Source of the DNA: Pseudoduganella buxea
GTDB lineage: Bacteria > Pseudomonadota > Gammaproteobacteria > Burkholderiales > Burkholderiaceae_D
NCBI RefSeq assembly: GCF_009720835.1
Contig: NZ_WNKZ01000045.1
Coordinates: forward strand, 1 to 47,272
Reading direction: 5' to 3'
Length of the DNA stretch: 47,272 nucleotides
Part shown: positions 7,403-17,597 of the stretch, in pieces
Numbering within the stretch: position 1 is the stretch's first letter
Layout of the letters: each line of letters opens with the position of its first letter
The notes under the pieces: model-generated
The model's input: the letters and a program-made list of their open reading frames with translations, nothing else
Database searches by the model: none
Told to the model about the DNA's origin: nothing
Made by a program: the position numbers and the translations under genes

Positions 7403-8520
7403 AAATTGTGACCAATATCGCGCGCGCGGCAGCAGCCGCGGCGGCGGCCTTTCCACGTCCATCCTCCGTGGCCGGACTCGACCTGCTGGCCTCGGCGGTC
7501 GTCATCGTCGACGGCGAAGGCCATATCGTGTACGCCAACGCGGCTGCGGAAAACCTGCTGGAAAGCTCGCTGAAGGCGCTGTCGCGCCAGAAGCTGTGCG
7601 CGCTGTTTTCCAATCCTGGCGAACTGGAAAACGTCATCGCCCAGGCCCGGGCCCACAAGTTTTCCGACCTGCGCCAGGAACTGAACCTGGAGCGCAGCGG
7701 CCGCGAGCCCCTGCACGTGCACACCATCGCCAGCGCGCTGGACGACCCGACGGACAACGTGCTGCTGGAGCTGCGCGAGACGGTGCAGCAGATGAAGCTG
7801 GACCGGGAGGAGCGCCTGCTGGACCAGAGCCAGGTCAACAAGGAGCTGATCCGCAACCTGGCCCATGAAATCAAGAATCCGCTGGGCGGCATCCGCGGCG
7901 CGGCCCAGCTGCTGGAGATGGAACTGCCGCCGCTGCACCTGCAGCAGCTGCGCGAGTACACCCAGGTCATCATCAAGGAAGCGGACCGGCTGCAGACCCT
8001 GGTCGACCGCCTGCTGGCGCCGCACCGCCGCCCCCATATCGTCGGCGACGTGAATATCCACGAAGTGCTGGAACGGGTGCGCAGCCTGATGATGGCCGAA
8101 TTCCCGTCCGGCCTGGCCATCGTGCGCGATTACGACGCCTCCTTGCCCGAATTCCGGGGCGACAAGGAACAGCTGATCCAGACCGTACTGAACATCGCCC
8201 ACAATGCCGCCCAGGCCCTGGCCGAGCGCATCGAGCAGGGCGATGCGCAGATCGTCTTCAAGACCCGCGTGGCCCGCCAGGTCACCCTGGCGAAGGTCCG
8301 TTATAACCTGGCATTAGACTTGCATATCATCGACAACGGGCCCGGCATCGCGCCCCAGATCCGCGACCGCATCTTCTACCCCCTGGTATCCGGCAGGGAG
8401 GGAGGCAGCGGCCTCGGACTGACCCTGGCGCAGACCTTCGTGCATCAGCACATGGGCGTCATCGAGTGCGAGAGCCGGCCCGGATACACGGACTTCAGGA
8501 TTCTACTGCCGCTGCCATAA
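7399..8520 (+). CDS. ntrB: Nitrogen regulation sensor kinase NtrB
   Basis: The 373-residue soluble kinase has an N-terminal PAS-like domain (about 25-125) and the phosphoacceptor helix with HEIKNPLGGIRGAAQLL, His156 being the expected site. The ATPase part carries NIAHNAAQAL (N box), DNGPGIAP (G1 box) and GSGLGLTL (G2 box). NtrB, governed by PII, phosphorylates NtrC when nitrogen is limiting and dephosphorylates it when nitrogen is plentiful. An eight-alanine run near residues 10-17 is unusual. The start overlaps the DUF4124 stop by 4 bp. ntrC follows after 79 bp with no obvious terminator between them. Confidence 0.96.
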   Translation: MKIVTNIARAAAAAAAAFPRPSSVAGLDLLASAVVIVDGEGHIVYANAAAENLLESSLKALSRQKLCALFSNPGELENVIAQARAHKFSDLRQELNLERSGREPLHVHTIASALDDPTDNVLLELRETVQQMKLDREERLLDQSQVNKELIRNLAHEIKNPLGGIRGAAQLLEMELPPLHLQQLREYTQVIIKEADRLQTLVDRLLAPHRRPHIVGDVNIHEVLERVRSLMMAEFPSGLAIVRDYDASLPEFRGDKEQLIQTVLNIAHNAAQALAERIEQGDAQIVFKTRVARQVTLAKVRYNLALDLHIIDNGPGIAPQIRDRIFYPLVSGREGGSGLGLTLAQTFVHQHMGVIECESRPGYTDFRILLPLP

Positions 8521-8599
8521 GCGTCCGGCGGCAGGGTCCCGAAATAGCAGGGGCGCCCACGGGAACCTCCATCCACATTGCGGGAAGCGTACAACACAC

Positions 8600-10078
<1,479 letters not shown>

Positions 10079-10110
10079 CGCGGGACAGCGTCAACCCAAC
10101 GGCACAGGCC

Positions 10111-10146
10111 GTGTCCACCTTGGGGTCAGACCCCGACAAAGACACG
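10111..10146. repeat. Palindromic element, GGGGTCAGACCCC core, copy 1
   Basis: GTGTCCACCTTGGGGTC, a central A and GACCCCGACAAAGACAC form an imperfect inverted repeat, in the opposite orientation to the next two copies. It lies just after the ntrC stop. Confidence 0.7.
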
Positions 10147-10162
10147 AACACAGCCATAGTAC

Positions 10163-10209
10163 GCAGTCGAGCTCGTGTCCATGTCGGGGTCTGACCCCAC
10201 GGTGGACAC
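10163..10209. repeat. 47-bp palindromic element, copy 2
   Basis: The unit starts GCAGTCGAGCTCGTGTCC and contains GGGGTCTGACCCC inside GTGTCC/GGACAC arms; the 17-bp arms match at 13 positions. It is identical over 47 bp to the copy at 10225-10271. Confidence 0.85.
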
Positions 10210-10224
10210 GGACCCAGCAATAAT

Positions 10225-10271
10225 GCAGTCGAGCTCGTGTCCATGTCGGGGTCTGACCCCACGGTGGACAC
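10225..10271. repeat. 47-bp palindromic element, copy 3
   Basis: Exact direct repeat of 10163-10209, separated from it by 15 bp, giving a 62-bp period. Perfect identity points to recent duplication or ongoing homogenisation. Confidence 0.85.
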
Positions 10272-10300
10272 AAGCTCGACAGTAGCCGGTTTTGCGGTAA

Positions 10301-10330
10301 GCTCTGGCCTTCATGCCCAGGGCTTTTTTT
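10301..10330 (+). terminator. Intrinsic terminator just upstream of corA
   Basis: GCTCTGG pairs with CCAGGGC (7 bp, one G-U) and is followed by seven Ts ending only 13 bp before the corA ATG. It probably ends the ntrBC transcript. Because so little room remains, any corA transcript with a leader must cross it, which would make it a possible control point. Confidence 0.65.
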
Positions 10331-10343
10331 ATTTGGATTTCGT

Positions 10344-11309
10344 ATGCTGATTAACTGCGTCGCCTATCAACACGGCCACAAGCTTGCCGATATTCCCGTG
10401 GCCGATATCAGCGACCATATTGCCGAGAAGGATACCTTTGTCTGGGTGGCGCTGAAGGATGCGCAGGCCGACGAGCTGGCGGAGATGCAGGCGGAGTTCG
10501 GCCTGCACGAGCTGGCCGTCGAGGATGCACTGCGCGGCCACCAGCGGCCCAAGGTCGAGGAGTATGGCGATTCGCTGTTCGTCGTCGTCAAGACGGTCGA
10601 ACTCGAAAAGGATGAGCTGGTGCTGGGCGAGATCGATATCTTCGTCGGCAATAATTATGTGCTGTCGTCGCGCCAAAACAGTGCACAGAGCTTCATGGGC
10701 GTGCGCGCCCGCGCCGAACGGGAGCCCCACCTGCTGCAGCACGGCTCCGGCTTCGTGCTGTATGCGCTGATGGATGCGGCCGTCGACCGTTACTTCCCCA
10801 TCGTCGATGCCTTCGAGGAAGAGCTGGAGCAGATCGAGGAACGCATCTTCATGCAGGAAGCCCAGCGCGCCAATATCGAACGGCTGTATGAGCTGAAACG
10901 CAAGGTGATGACCCTGCGCCACGCGGTGGCGCCGCTGCTCGATGCCGTCGGCAAGCTGTATGGGGGAAGGGTGCCGTCGATGTGCATCAGCAGCCAGGAT
11001 TATTTCCGCGACGTGCACGACCACCTGGCCCGCATCAACGGCACGCTCGACACGATCCGCGACACCATCGGCACGGCCATCCAGGTCAACCTGTCGATGG
11101 TGGCGCTGGATGAAGGCGAGGTCAACAAGCGACTGGCGGCCTGGGCCGCCATCTTCGCCGTCCTGACGGCGTTTGCCGGCATCTGGGGCATGAACTTCGA
11201 GATGATGCCGGAGCTGAAGTGGCGCTGGGGCTATCCGGTGGCGCTGGCCATCATGGCCACCACCTGCCTGCTGCTGTACCGCCGCTTTCGCCGGGCCGGC
11301 TGGCTGTAG
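10344..11309 (+). CDS. corA: CorA-family divalent cation transporter
   Basis: The 321-residue protein has a long acidic, helical cytoplasmic domain (about 1-255) and two C-terminal membrane segments (about 263-284 and 298-315). The CorA signature GMNF is at 282-285, between them, followed by an acidic loop (EMMPELKW). CorA forms a pentamer in the inner membrane that lets Mg2+ (also Co2+, Ni2+) enter. Length and layout are normal. The ATG is 13 bp after a terminator; the Shine-Dalgarno is weak. It converges on the FAD-dehydrogenase gene. Confidence 0.92.
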   Translation: MLINCVAYQHGHKLADIPVADISDHIAEKDTFVWVALKDAQADELAEMQAEFGLHELAVEDALRGHQRPKVEEYGDSLFVVVKTVELEKDELVLGEIDIFVGNNYVLSSRQNSAQSFMGVRARAEREPHLLQHGSGFVLYALMDAAVDRYFPIVDAFEEELEQIEERIFMQEAQRANIERLYELKRKVMTLRHAVAPLLDAVGKLYGGRVPSMCISSQDYFRDVHDHLARINGTLDTIRDTIGTAIQVNLSMVALDEGEVNKRLAAWAAIFAVLTAFAGIWGMNFEMMPELKWRWGYPVALAIMATTCLLLYRRFRRAGWL

Positions 11310-11327
11310 GCCCGGTCCGGCAAGGGC

Positions 11328-12950
11328 TTACTTGACGGCCATCGACAGGGCGACGGCTTCGGCCACCTTGATGCCGTCCACGCCGGCCGACAGGATGCCG
11401 CCGGCGTAGCCGGCGCCTTCGCCGGCCGGGAACAGGCCCCGCGTGTTCAGGCTCTGCAGATCGTCGTCGCGGCGCTTGATGCGGATCGGCGACGAAGTAC
11501 GCGTTTCCAGGCCCGTCAGCACGGCATCGTGCTTGAAGTAGCCGCGCACCTGCTTGTCGAAGGCCGGGAAGGCTTCGCGCAAGGCTTCCACCGCGTACTC
11601 CGGCAGGATCGTCGCCAGGTCCGTCAGGTGCACGGCCGGCTTGTACGACGGCACCACGGCGCCGAATTCGGTCGATGCCTTGCCGGCCACGAAGTCGCCC
11701 ATCAGCTGGCCCGGCGCGCTGTAGTTGCCGCCGCCCAGTTCGAACGCCTTTTCCTCCAGCCGGCGCTGGAACTCGATGCCCGCCAGCGGGTGGCCCGGAT
11801 AATCTTCCGGGCTGATCGACACGACGATGGCGCTGTTGGCATTGCGTTCCGCGCGCGAATACTGGCTCATGCCGTTCGTCACGACGCGGCCCGGTTCGGA
11901 CGCGGCCGCCACCACGGTGCCGCCCGGGCACATGCAGAAGCTGTAGACGGCGCGGCCGTTTTTCGCGTGGTGCACCAGCTTGTAGTCTGCCGCGCCCAGG
12001 ATCGGGTGGCCGGCGTTCGGGCCGAAGCGGCACGTGTCGATCAGCGATTGCGGGTGTTCGACGCGGAAACCGATCGAGAACGGTTTCGCCTCGATGTACA
12101 CGCCCCGTTCGTACAGCTTTTCAAACGTGTCGCGCGCGCTGTGGCCGATGGCCAGCACCACGTGCTCGGTGGCGATGTGCTCGCCCGTGGCCAGGGTCAG
12201 GCCGCGCAGCTGGCGCGCGCCGTCCGCTTCGTCGATCAGGAAATCCGTCACGCGCTGCTCGAAACGGATCTCGCCGCCCAGCGCGACGATTTCCTGGCGC
12301 ATCGCCTCGACCATCTTGACGAGGCGGAAGGTGCCGATGTGGGGTTTGCTGACGTACAGGATTTCCTCCGGCGCGCCCGCCTTGACGAATTCCGTCAGCA
12401 CCTTGCGGCCGTAGTGCTTCGGGTCCTTGATCTGGCTGTACAGCTTGCCGTCCGAGAAGGTGCCGGCGCCGCCTTCACCGAACTGCACGTTCGATTCCGG
12501 GTTCAGCTCGCGTTTGCGCCAGAAGCCGAAGGTGTCCTTGGTGCGCTCGCGCACGGTCTTGCCCCGTTCCAGGATGATGGGTTTCAGGCCCATCTGGGCC
12601 AGGATCAGCGCGGCAAACAGGCCGCACGGCCCCATGCCGATGACGACGGGGCGGCTCTGGCGGCCGTCGCTGTTGACGCCATGCGCCACGACCCGGTATT
12701 CCATATCCGGCGACGGCGACAGGTGCACATCGTGCTTGCGGCGCGCCAGGATGCCGGCGTCGTCCGTCGTATCGACGTCTACCGCATAGATCAGGATGAT
12801 GTTGCTCTTCTTGCGGGCGTCGTAGCTGCGCTTGTGAATGGTAAAGCCCCGCATGACGGACGGCTCGATGGCGAGCCGTTCCAGGATGGCTTCGGTCAGC
12901 TCCGGTTCCGTGTGGTTGAGGGGAAGTTTCAGTTCAGTCAGTCGCAGCAT
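11328..12950 (-). CDS. FAD-dependent dehydrogenase (COG2509-type)
   Basis: The 540-residue protein belongs to the family of uncharacterised FAD-dependent dehydrogenases. It has an N-terminal domain of about 95 residues, a dinucleotide-binding GMGPCG (105-110) followed by ILERG, then FGEGGAGTFSDGKLYS and YSFCMCPGG in the middle. A C-terminal GLFPAGEGAGYAGGILSAG motif completes the FAD site. Substrate and physiological role are unknown; a cytoplasmic redox enzyme is likely. An upstream in-frame ATG at 12992 would add 14 residues outside the usual MLRLTEL start, so 12950 was chosen. Confidence 0.88.
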   Translation of the reverse strand: MLRLTELKLPLNHTEPELTEAILERLAIEPSVMRGFTIHKRSYDARKKSNIILIYAVDVDTTDDAGILARRKHDVHLSPSPDMEYRVVAHGVNSDGRQSRPVVIGMGPCGLFAALILAQMGLKPIILERGKTVRERTKDTFGFWRKRELNPESNVQFGEGGAGTFSDGKLYSQIKDPKHYGRKVLTEFVKAGAPEEILYVSKPHIGTFRLVKMVEAMRQEIVALGGEIRFEQRVTDFLIDEADGARQLRGLTLATGEHIATEHVVLAIGHSARDTFEKLYERGVYIEAKPFSIGFRVEHPQSLIDTCRFGPNAGHPILGAADYKLVHHAKNGRAVYSFCMCPGGTVVAAASEPGRVVTNGMSQYSRAERNANSAIVVSISPEDYPGHPLAGIEFQRRLEEKAFELGGGNYSAPGQLMGDFVAGKASTEFGAVVPSYKPAVHLTDLATILPEYAVEALREAFPAFDKQVRGYFKHDAVLTGLETRTSSPIRIKRRDDDLQSLNTRGLFPAGEGAGYAGGILSAGVDGIKVAEAVALSMAVK

Positions 12951-13436
12951 GGTCGTCTTTCGAAAGCAGGGTGGGGCGCGCAACGGGCCCAAACCGCCAT
13001 TCTACCTGTTTACGGAAGTGGTTTAAACGCAACGGCTGGCATCACAGGTGGACCAAAGGGGGAGCAAAGTGCGGCGTTTACGCGACAAAGCAAAACAACA
13101 ATCATGCTGGACTGTACATTCCCAGCCAATTGGCGCATGATTTTGCCAGTCAATTTTTGCGCGGCAGAGCTGTCGCGCCGGATTGGCCTGCCTTATTAAT
13201 GCGATTGCCATCGGCTGTCGCATCCGCTGCCTGTCATATTCCCTTCCTTATTCCGCTCCTGCCTTCGTTTATTCCCTGCTGCTTTATCGCACACTGCGCA
13301 TTGGTGGCCGCATTCCTTTTCTTGATCCGATAAACTCAATACCCCGTGTGGGGAATGGTCTTATAACCAAGCCGTGTTTTTCCGGTGTTAGCGGCATTTG
13401 TCGCCGTGCGCATTCTGGCGCTCTTTTCGCCTCGTT

Positions 13437-13453
13437 TGCACAAATTTAGTACG
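13437..13453 (+). promoter_or_regulatory. NtrC-like dyad, distal, upstream of TBDR 2
   Basis: TGCACAAATTTAGTACG fits TGCAC-N7-GTGCA at 8 of 10 bases. Its centre is 108 bp from the proximal dyad. No correctly spaced -24/-12 sequence was found downstream, so NtrC control is tentative. Confidence 0.35.
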
Positions 13454-13544
13454 TTCCACGGGCGGTGGAGTTCCCAAAGGTTCGGTGTTGTTCCCTAGGG
13501 GATGCCCTGACTTGGCGCGATCTTGCTCCTTCCGGGTGCGCCCG

Positions 13545-13561
13545 TGCACCAAATTTGTGCT
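13545..13561 (+). promoter_or_regulatory. NtrC-like dyad, proximal, upstream of TBDR 2
   Basis: TGCACCAAATTTGTGCT matches TGCAC-N7-GTGCA at 9 of 10 bases and is nearly identical to glnA site 1 (TGCACCAAATCTGTGCG). It ends 46 bp before a possible TTGACA -35 hexamer. Confidence 0.45.
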
Positions 13562-13607
13562 TTGAGGAAATGCTGTTGTTTTTTGCTCAAAATAAACCCG
13601 TGTTTTA

Positions 13608-13637
13608 TTGACAGCGTTGCGCCGGCTATGGTCTGAT
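13608..13637 (+). promoter_or_regulatory. Possible promoter of TBDR 2
   Basis: TTGACA (13608-13613) lies 18 bp before TCTGAT (13632-13637). This is the best -35 match in the region but the -10 is poor. Confidence 0.35.
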
Positions 13638-13791
13638 CGCAAGCTGAATTCTGTTTTTCAATGAATTCCATGGTCGCTCAAAAAGCGATTGGAGTTTCTG
13701 ATCTGGTTGGGACGAATTAAATTAATGCAGTAGAGGCGTGAGTAACTTTACCCAAGCTTACTACCAACGCATGCTTACTTTAGGAACCAAA

Positions 13792-16632
13792 ATGTTGAGA
13801 AAAACTATTCTTGTTCGATCGCTGTCGATGGCGTTCGGTGTCGCCGCGGCGCTGCCGGCCATGGCCCAGCAGGCGCCCGCCGAGCCGGCGGTGCAGAAGG
13901 TTGTCGTGACGGGCTCGCTGATCAGCCGCGCCGACAAGGAAACCCCGAGCCCAGTGCAGGTGCTGTCGGCGGAAGACATCGCCAAGACCGGCTATACCTC
14001 GATCGCTGAAGTGCTGAGCAACCTGTCCGCCAACGGCCAGGGCGCCCTGGGCACCGGCTTCTCGGGCGCGTTTGCTGCAGGCGCCTCCGGCGTCTCGCTG
14101 CGCGGCCTGTCCGTCGGCCTGACCCTGGTGCTGATCGACGGCCACCGCATGGCCCCGTATCCGCTGTCGGACGACGCACAGCGCCAGTTCGTCGACGTCT
14201 CGTCGATTCCCTTCGATGCCGTCGAGCGCATCGAAGTGCTGAAGGACGGCGCCTCGGCGATGTACGGCTCCGATGCCGTCGCCGGCGTGGTCAACATCAT
14301 CCTGAAGAAGAAATTCAACGGCTTCAACATCAACACCGACGTGGGCAATTCGCAGCACGGCGGCGGCAAGAACTACAAGGTCGCTGCAACGGGCGGTATC
14401 GGCGACCTGGAAAACGACGGCTACAACGCCTTCATCAGCGCGGAATACCGCCACGCCGACGCCATCAAGCTGTCGCAGCGCGACAGCAACGACTGGGCCA
14501 GCGGCGACTGGACCCGCCGCGGCGGCCTGAACCTGACGCGCGGTGTGCCGAACGCCGGCAACAGCTTCCTGACGGCAGGCAGCAGCCCCTTCCTGTATAA
14601 CCCGGCCGGCGGCGTCAACAACGCTTCGAGCTACCAATTCCTGGACCCGAACTGCAACTTCGTCAAATACCGCGCCGGCCAGTGCACGGTGCGCGACGTC
14701 GTGTCGAACCTGCAGCCCGAATCGGACAAGTTCAACGTCATCGGCGGCTTCACGAAGAAGCTGGGCGAAGACTGGACCCTGGCGCTGAAAGCGTCGATGT
14801 TCAAGCGCCAGAGCACGAACGGGCGCGGCCTGCTGGCCGGCAACTCGTTCTCGCCGATTACCTTCGCCGGCTACACGGCACTGGTGCCCGGGCAGACGCC
14901 GGCCATCGTCAATCGCGTGCCAAGCACCTTGCTGGCCGCGAACAATCCCCTGAACCAGCTGGGCGCACCGGCGCGCCTGTACGGCTATATCCCAGGCGTG
15001 CCGAACACGTCACAACAGGACAACAGCTCGACCGCAACCCGCTTCGCCGCCGACCTGAACGGTTCCTGGATGGGCTGGGACATCGCCGCCGCCGCCGGCT
15101 TCGCGAAAGTGAAGACGGAAACGGAATACAACGGCTACGTCAACCGCGTCGCCCTGTACAACGCCCTGAACCGCCCGACCAACCCGTTCAACCCGCTGGG
15201 CGGCAACTCGGCGGCCGACATGGCCGCCATCGCGCCGACCTTCAACAACCAGGCCGAGTCGAAGCTGACCTACGCCGACCTGCACGGTTCCCGCGAACTG
15301 ATGCAGCTGCCGGGCGGCCCGCTGGCCCTGGCGGCCGGCGTCAGCTGGTACAAGAAGGAACTGAACGCACCACCGCCTGACCTGCTGTCGCAAGGTATCG
15401 CCGGTAACGGTTCGGCTTACGTGTTCGGCGAAGAAACCAACACGGCAGCATTTGCCGAGTTGAGCGCAATGCCGATCAAGAACCTGGAAGTGAGTGCCTC
15501 GGCCCGTTACGACCACTACGACACCTACGGCAATTCGTTCACGCCAGGCGCCAAGTTCAAGTGGCAAGCGCACCCGATGGCCACGCTGCGCGGTACCTTC
15601 GCACGCGGCTTCCGCGCACCGAACGCGGCCGAAGTGGGCACGGCGTCGTCGACCTTCTCGTTCCACGCGATCAACGACCCGATCCTGTGCGCCGACGGTG
15701 TCCGTACCACGCCGGGCAATGTGCCGGCCGCCTGCGGCTTCACGCCGGCCTTCGTCCAGATCACCAATCCTGACCTGGAACCGGAAAAGTCGAAGTCGTT
15801 CACGCTGGGCCTGATCCTGGAGCCGGTGAAGAACCTGACGGCCACGATCGACTACTACAACATCAAGGTCAACAACCAGATCAACACGGAATCGGGCCTG
15901 CCAGACTACGTGCCGAGCTATGTGCGTAACCCGGCCGTACCGACCGACGTCGCCGGCCCGAACGGCACGCTGATCACCGCGACGCCTTCCGTGGGTTCGA
16001 TCGCCTACGCCACCTCGTCGTATGTGAACTCGGGTTCCACCCAGAGCCGCGGTGTCGAGCTGGACCTGGCTTACCGCTTCCGCGCTGGCGACATCGGCAA
16101 CTTCCGCGCCCAGCTGACCTTCAACCACATGATCAGCTACAAGCTGACCCAGCTGGGCGAAGAATATGAGCTGGCCGGCACCCACGGTCCTTCGGTTGTT
16201 TCCGGCAACACCGGCAACCCGAAAAACCGTGCGCAGCTGACCTTGGGCTACGAAAAAGGTCCGCTGAACTTCACCACCACGCTGAACTGGGTGAGCTCGT
16301 ACAGCGCGCTGGATCCGTCCATCGGCGCCAACAACTGCGCGGATGCGGCCATCGGTGTGGGCGGCCGTACCTACTTCGCCAACAACGACAACATCACGCC
16401 TGACAACTACTGCACCATTCGTTCGTTCCTGTCCACGGACCTGAACGCTACGTACAAGCTGACGAAGAACCTGACGCTGCGTGCGTCGATCCTGAACGCG
16501 TTCGACCGCGCGCCACCGATCGACGTCGCCACGTACGGCAACGCGGGCAACCTGACCAGCTACAACGCCACGCTGCACCAGGCCGGCGCGGTCGGCCGCT
16601 TCTTCTCGGTCGGCGCCAGCTACGCGTTCTGA
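13792..16632 (+). CDS. TonB-dependent outer-membrane receptor (TBDR 2)
   Basis: The 946-residue receptor has a signal peptide to about residue 25 (ALPAMA) and a TonB-box-like QKVVVTGS (35-42). The plug contains LRGLSVGLTLVLIDGHRMAPY and LKDGASAMYGSDAVAGVVNIIL. The beta-barrel ends RFFSVGASYAF, with the terminal Phe typical of outer-membrane assembly signals. The plug closely resembles that of TBDR 6. The open frame extends upstream to a GTG at 13738, but the ATG at 13792 is preceded by TAGGA and directly starts the signal peptide. Substrate unknown; no transport or enzyme genes adjoin. Two terminators follow. Confidence 0.92.
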   Translation: MLRKTILVRSLSMAFGVAAALPAMAQQAPAEPAVQKVVVTGSLISRADKETPSPVQVLSAEDIAKTGYTSIAEVLSNLSANGQGALGTGFSGAFAAGASGVSLRGLSVGLTLVLIDGHRMAPYPLSDDAQRQFVDVSSIPFDAVERIEVLKDGASAMYGSDAVAGVVNIILKKKFNGFNINTDVGNSQHGGGKNYKVAATGGIGDLENDGYNAFISAEYRHADAIKLSQRDSNDWASGDWTRRGGLNLTRGVPNAGNSFLTAGSSPFLYNPAGGVNNASSYQFLDPNCNFVKYRAGQCTVRDVVSNLQPESDKFNVIGGFTKKLGEDWTLALKASMFKRQSTNGRGLLAGNSFSPITFAGYTALVPGQTPAIVNRVPSTLLAANNPLNQLGAPARLYGYIPGVPNTSQQDNSSTATRFAADLNGSWMGWDIAAAAGFAKVKTETEYNGYVNRVALYNALNRPTNPFNPLGGNSAADMAAIAPTFNNQAESKLTYADLHGSRELMQLPGGPLALAAGVSWYKKELNAPPPDLLSQGIAGNGSAYVFGEETNTAAFAELSAMPIKNLEVSASARYDHYDTYGNSFTPGAKFKWQAHPMATLRGTFARGFRAPNAAEVGTASSTFSFHAINDPILCADGVRTTPGNVPAACGFTPAFVQITNPDLEPEKSKSFTLGLILEPVKNLTATIDYYNIKVNNQINTESGLPDYVPSYVRNPAVPTDVAGPNGTLITATPSVGSIAYATSSYVNSGSTQSRGVELDLAYRFRAGDIGNFRAQLTFNHMISYKLTQLGEEYELAGTHGPSVVSGNTGNPKNRAQLTLGYEKGPLNFTTTLNWVSSYSALDPSIGANNCADAAIGVGGRTYFANNDNITPDNYCTIRSFLSTDLNATYKLTKNLTLRASILNAFDRAPPIDVATYGNAGNLTSYNATLHQAGAVGRFFSVGASYAF

Positions 16633-16638
16633 TGGCAT

Positions 16639-16704
16639 GCCGGAGGCGGCGCAAGCTGCCTCCGGCCGACGCAATGCACGGGACACCTTCGGGTGTCCCT
16701 TTTT
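16639..16704 (+). terminator. Tandem hairpins terminating TBDR 2
   Basis: A 9-bp stem (GCCGGAGGC with GCCTCCGGC, 16639-16666) is followed by GGGACACC-TTCG-GGTGTCCC and five Ts (16680-16704). The second is a classical intrinsic terminator with a stable tetraloop. Confidence 0.9.
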
Positions 16705-16725
16705 ATTGCCCGCTTATATTGAGGA

Positions 16726-17451
16726 TTAGATCCCGCCCCAGGCCGCGCCCAGCACGGCCAGCACGGCCAGCGCCGCCGTTTCCGTGCGCAGGATGCGGGG
16801 CCCGGCCGACAGGGCCAGCGCGCCGTGCTGCACGGCCAGCGCTTCTTCCTCGTCCGTGAAGCCGCCTTCCGGGCCCACCAGCAACGTCACCGGCTGCGCT
16901 GGCTGCGTCCGCGTCCAGTCGGCCAGCGACGTCGCCGCGCGCGGGCTGAGCAGGATGCGCTGGCCGGCCGGCGGCCGGGCCAGCCAGTCTTTCAGCTCGA
17001 GCGGCTCGGCCAGCGCGGCCAGCCGGTTGCGCCCGCTTTGTTCGGAAGCCGCCACGATGACGCCCTGCCAATGCTCCAGCTTCTTTTCGGCCCGCTCCCG
17101 CGACAGGCGCACGACGCAGCGGCGCGCCGCCAGCGGCTGCACGGCCGCCACGCCCAATTCCACCGCCTTCTCGATGATCCAGTCCATCTTCGTGCCTTCC
17201 GGCAGCGCCTGCGCCAGGGTGACGGCGAAGGGCAGTTCGGCCTCGCGGGGATCGTGGGCGCGCACTTCGGCCAGGGCCCGCCGCTTGCCCACTTCCTGCA
17301 GCACGGCCGCAAATTCGCCGCCCTGGCCGTTGAACAAGGTCAGGGGCGCGCCCGCTTCAAGGCGGATCACGTGGATGTGGTGGGCCACGTCAAGCGGCAG
17401 CTCGACCAGTTGGCCGACGGCCAGCGGCTGGTCAATATGGAAACGGGGCAT
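16726..17451 (-). CDS. rsmE: 16S rRNA (uracil1498-N3)-methyltransferase
   Basis: The 241-residue protein has the RsmE layout: an N-terminal PUA-like part (MPRFHIDQPL, HHIHVIRLEAG) and a C-terminal SPOUT methyltransferase domain. Diagnostic segments are EKAVELGVAAVQPL, ARRCVV, LVGPEGGFTDEEE and GPRILRTETAALAVL. The last two build the knotted S-adenosylmethionine site. It methylates U1498 in 30S subunits. Size is normal. It converges on TBDR 2 and diverges from tkt. Confidence 0.95.
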   Translation of the reverse strand: MPRFHIDQPLAVGQLVELPLDVAHHIHVIRLEAGAPLTLFNGQGGEFAAVLQEVGKRRALAEVRAHDPREAELPFAVTLAQALPEGTKMDWIIEKAVELGVAAVQPLAARRCVVRLSRERAEKKLEHWQGVIVAASEQSGRNRLAALAEPLELKDWLARPPAGQRILLSPRAATSLADWTRTQPAQPVTLLVGPEGGFTDEEEALAVQHGALALSAGPRILRTETAALAVLAVLGAAWGGI

Positions 17452-17534
17452 GGCAATCCTGGAAGATGAAATGCACTAATTTTAAGCTGGCGCCTTGTGC
17501 TCTGGTAAAATAACGGGCTACGCAGTCCGGAGTC

Positions 17535-17597
17535 GTTTCAAAATGGTCGGGCCGACAACTGTCGATCGCAAGCCATGCCGCCCGCCTATTTTGAAAC
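17535..17597 (+). promoter_or_regulatory. Large stem-loop in the tkt leader region
   Basis: GTTTCAAAAT (17535-17544) is perfectly complementary to ATTTTGAAAC (17588-17597). The stem continues with one G-U, one G-C, one mismatch and CGGGC/GCCCG, giving 17 pairs out of 18. The loop can form a small CGAC-AACT-GTCG hairpin. There is no T tract, so it is not an ordinary terminator. An ATG in the loop (17575) opens a 24-codon frame ending at 17649, 6 bp before tkt. Confidence 0.6.

Larger units (their letters stand above)
12951..13791. other. Long intergenic control region upstream of TBDR 2
   Basis: About 840 bp separate the divergent FAD-dehydrogenase and TBDR 2 genes. The right part is visibly richer in A and T than its surroundings. 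Short open frames exist (for example 13023-13223 and 13388-13642 on the minus strand) but lack recognisable protein character. The region holds two NtrC-like dyads and a possible promoter, listed separately. Confidence 0.6.

Noticed and set aside
10163..10271. Possible CRISPR array (47-bp repeats, 15-bp spacer)
   Set aside because: Only two direct copies, the spacer is too short, repeats are themselves long palindromes with an inverted third copy, and no cas gene is present.
13501..13530. Sigma-54-like TTGGCGCGATCTTGCT upstream of TBDR 2
   Set aside because: The GG to GC spacing is 9 rather than 10 bp and it lies upstream of the proximal NtrC-like dyad.
13023..13642. Small minus-strand open frames (66 and 84 codons) in the TBDR 2 upstream region
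   Set aside because: No ribosome-binding site of note, unusual composition and overlap with probable control sequences.
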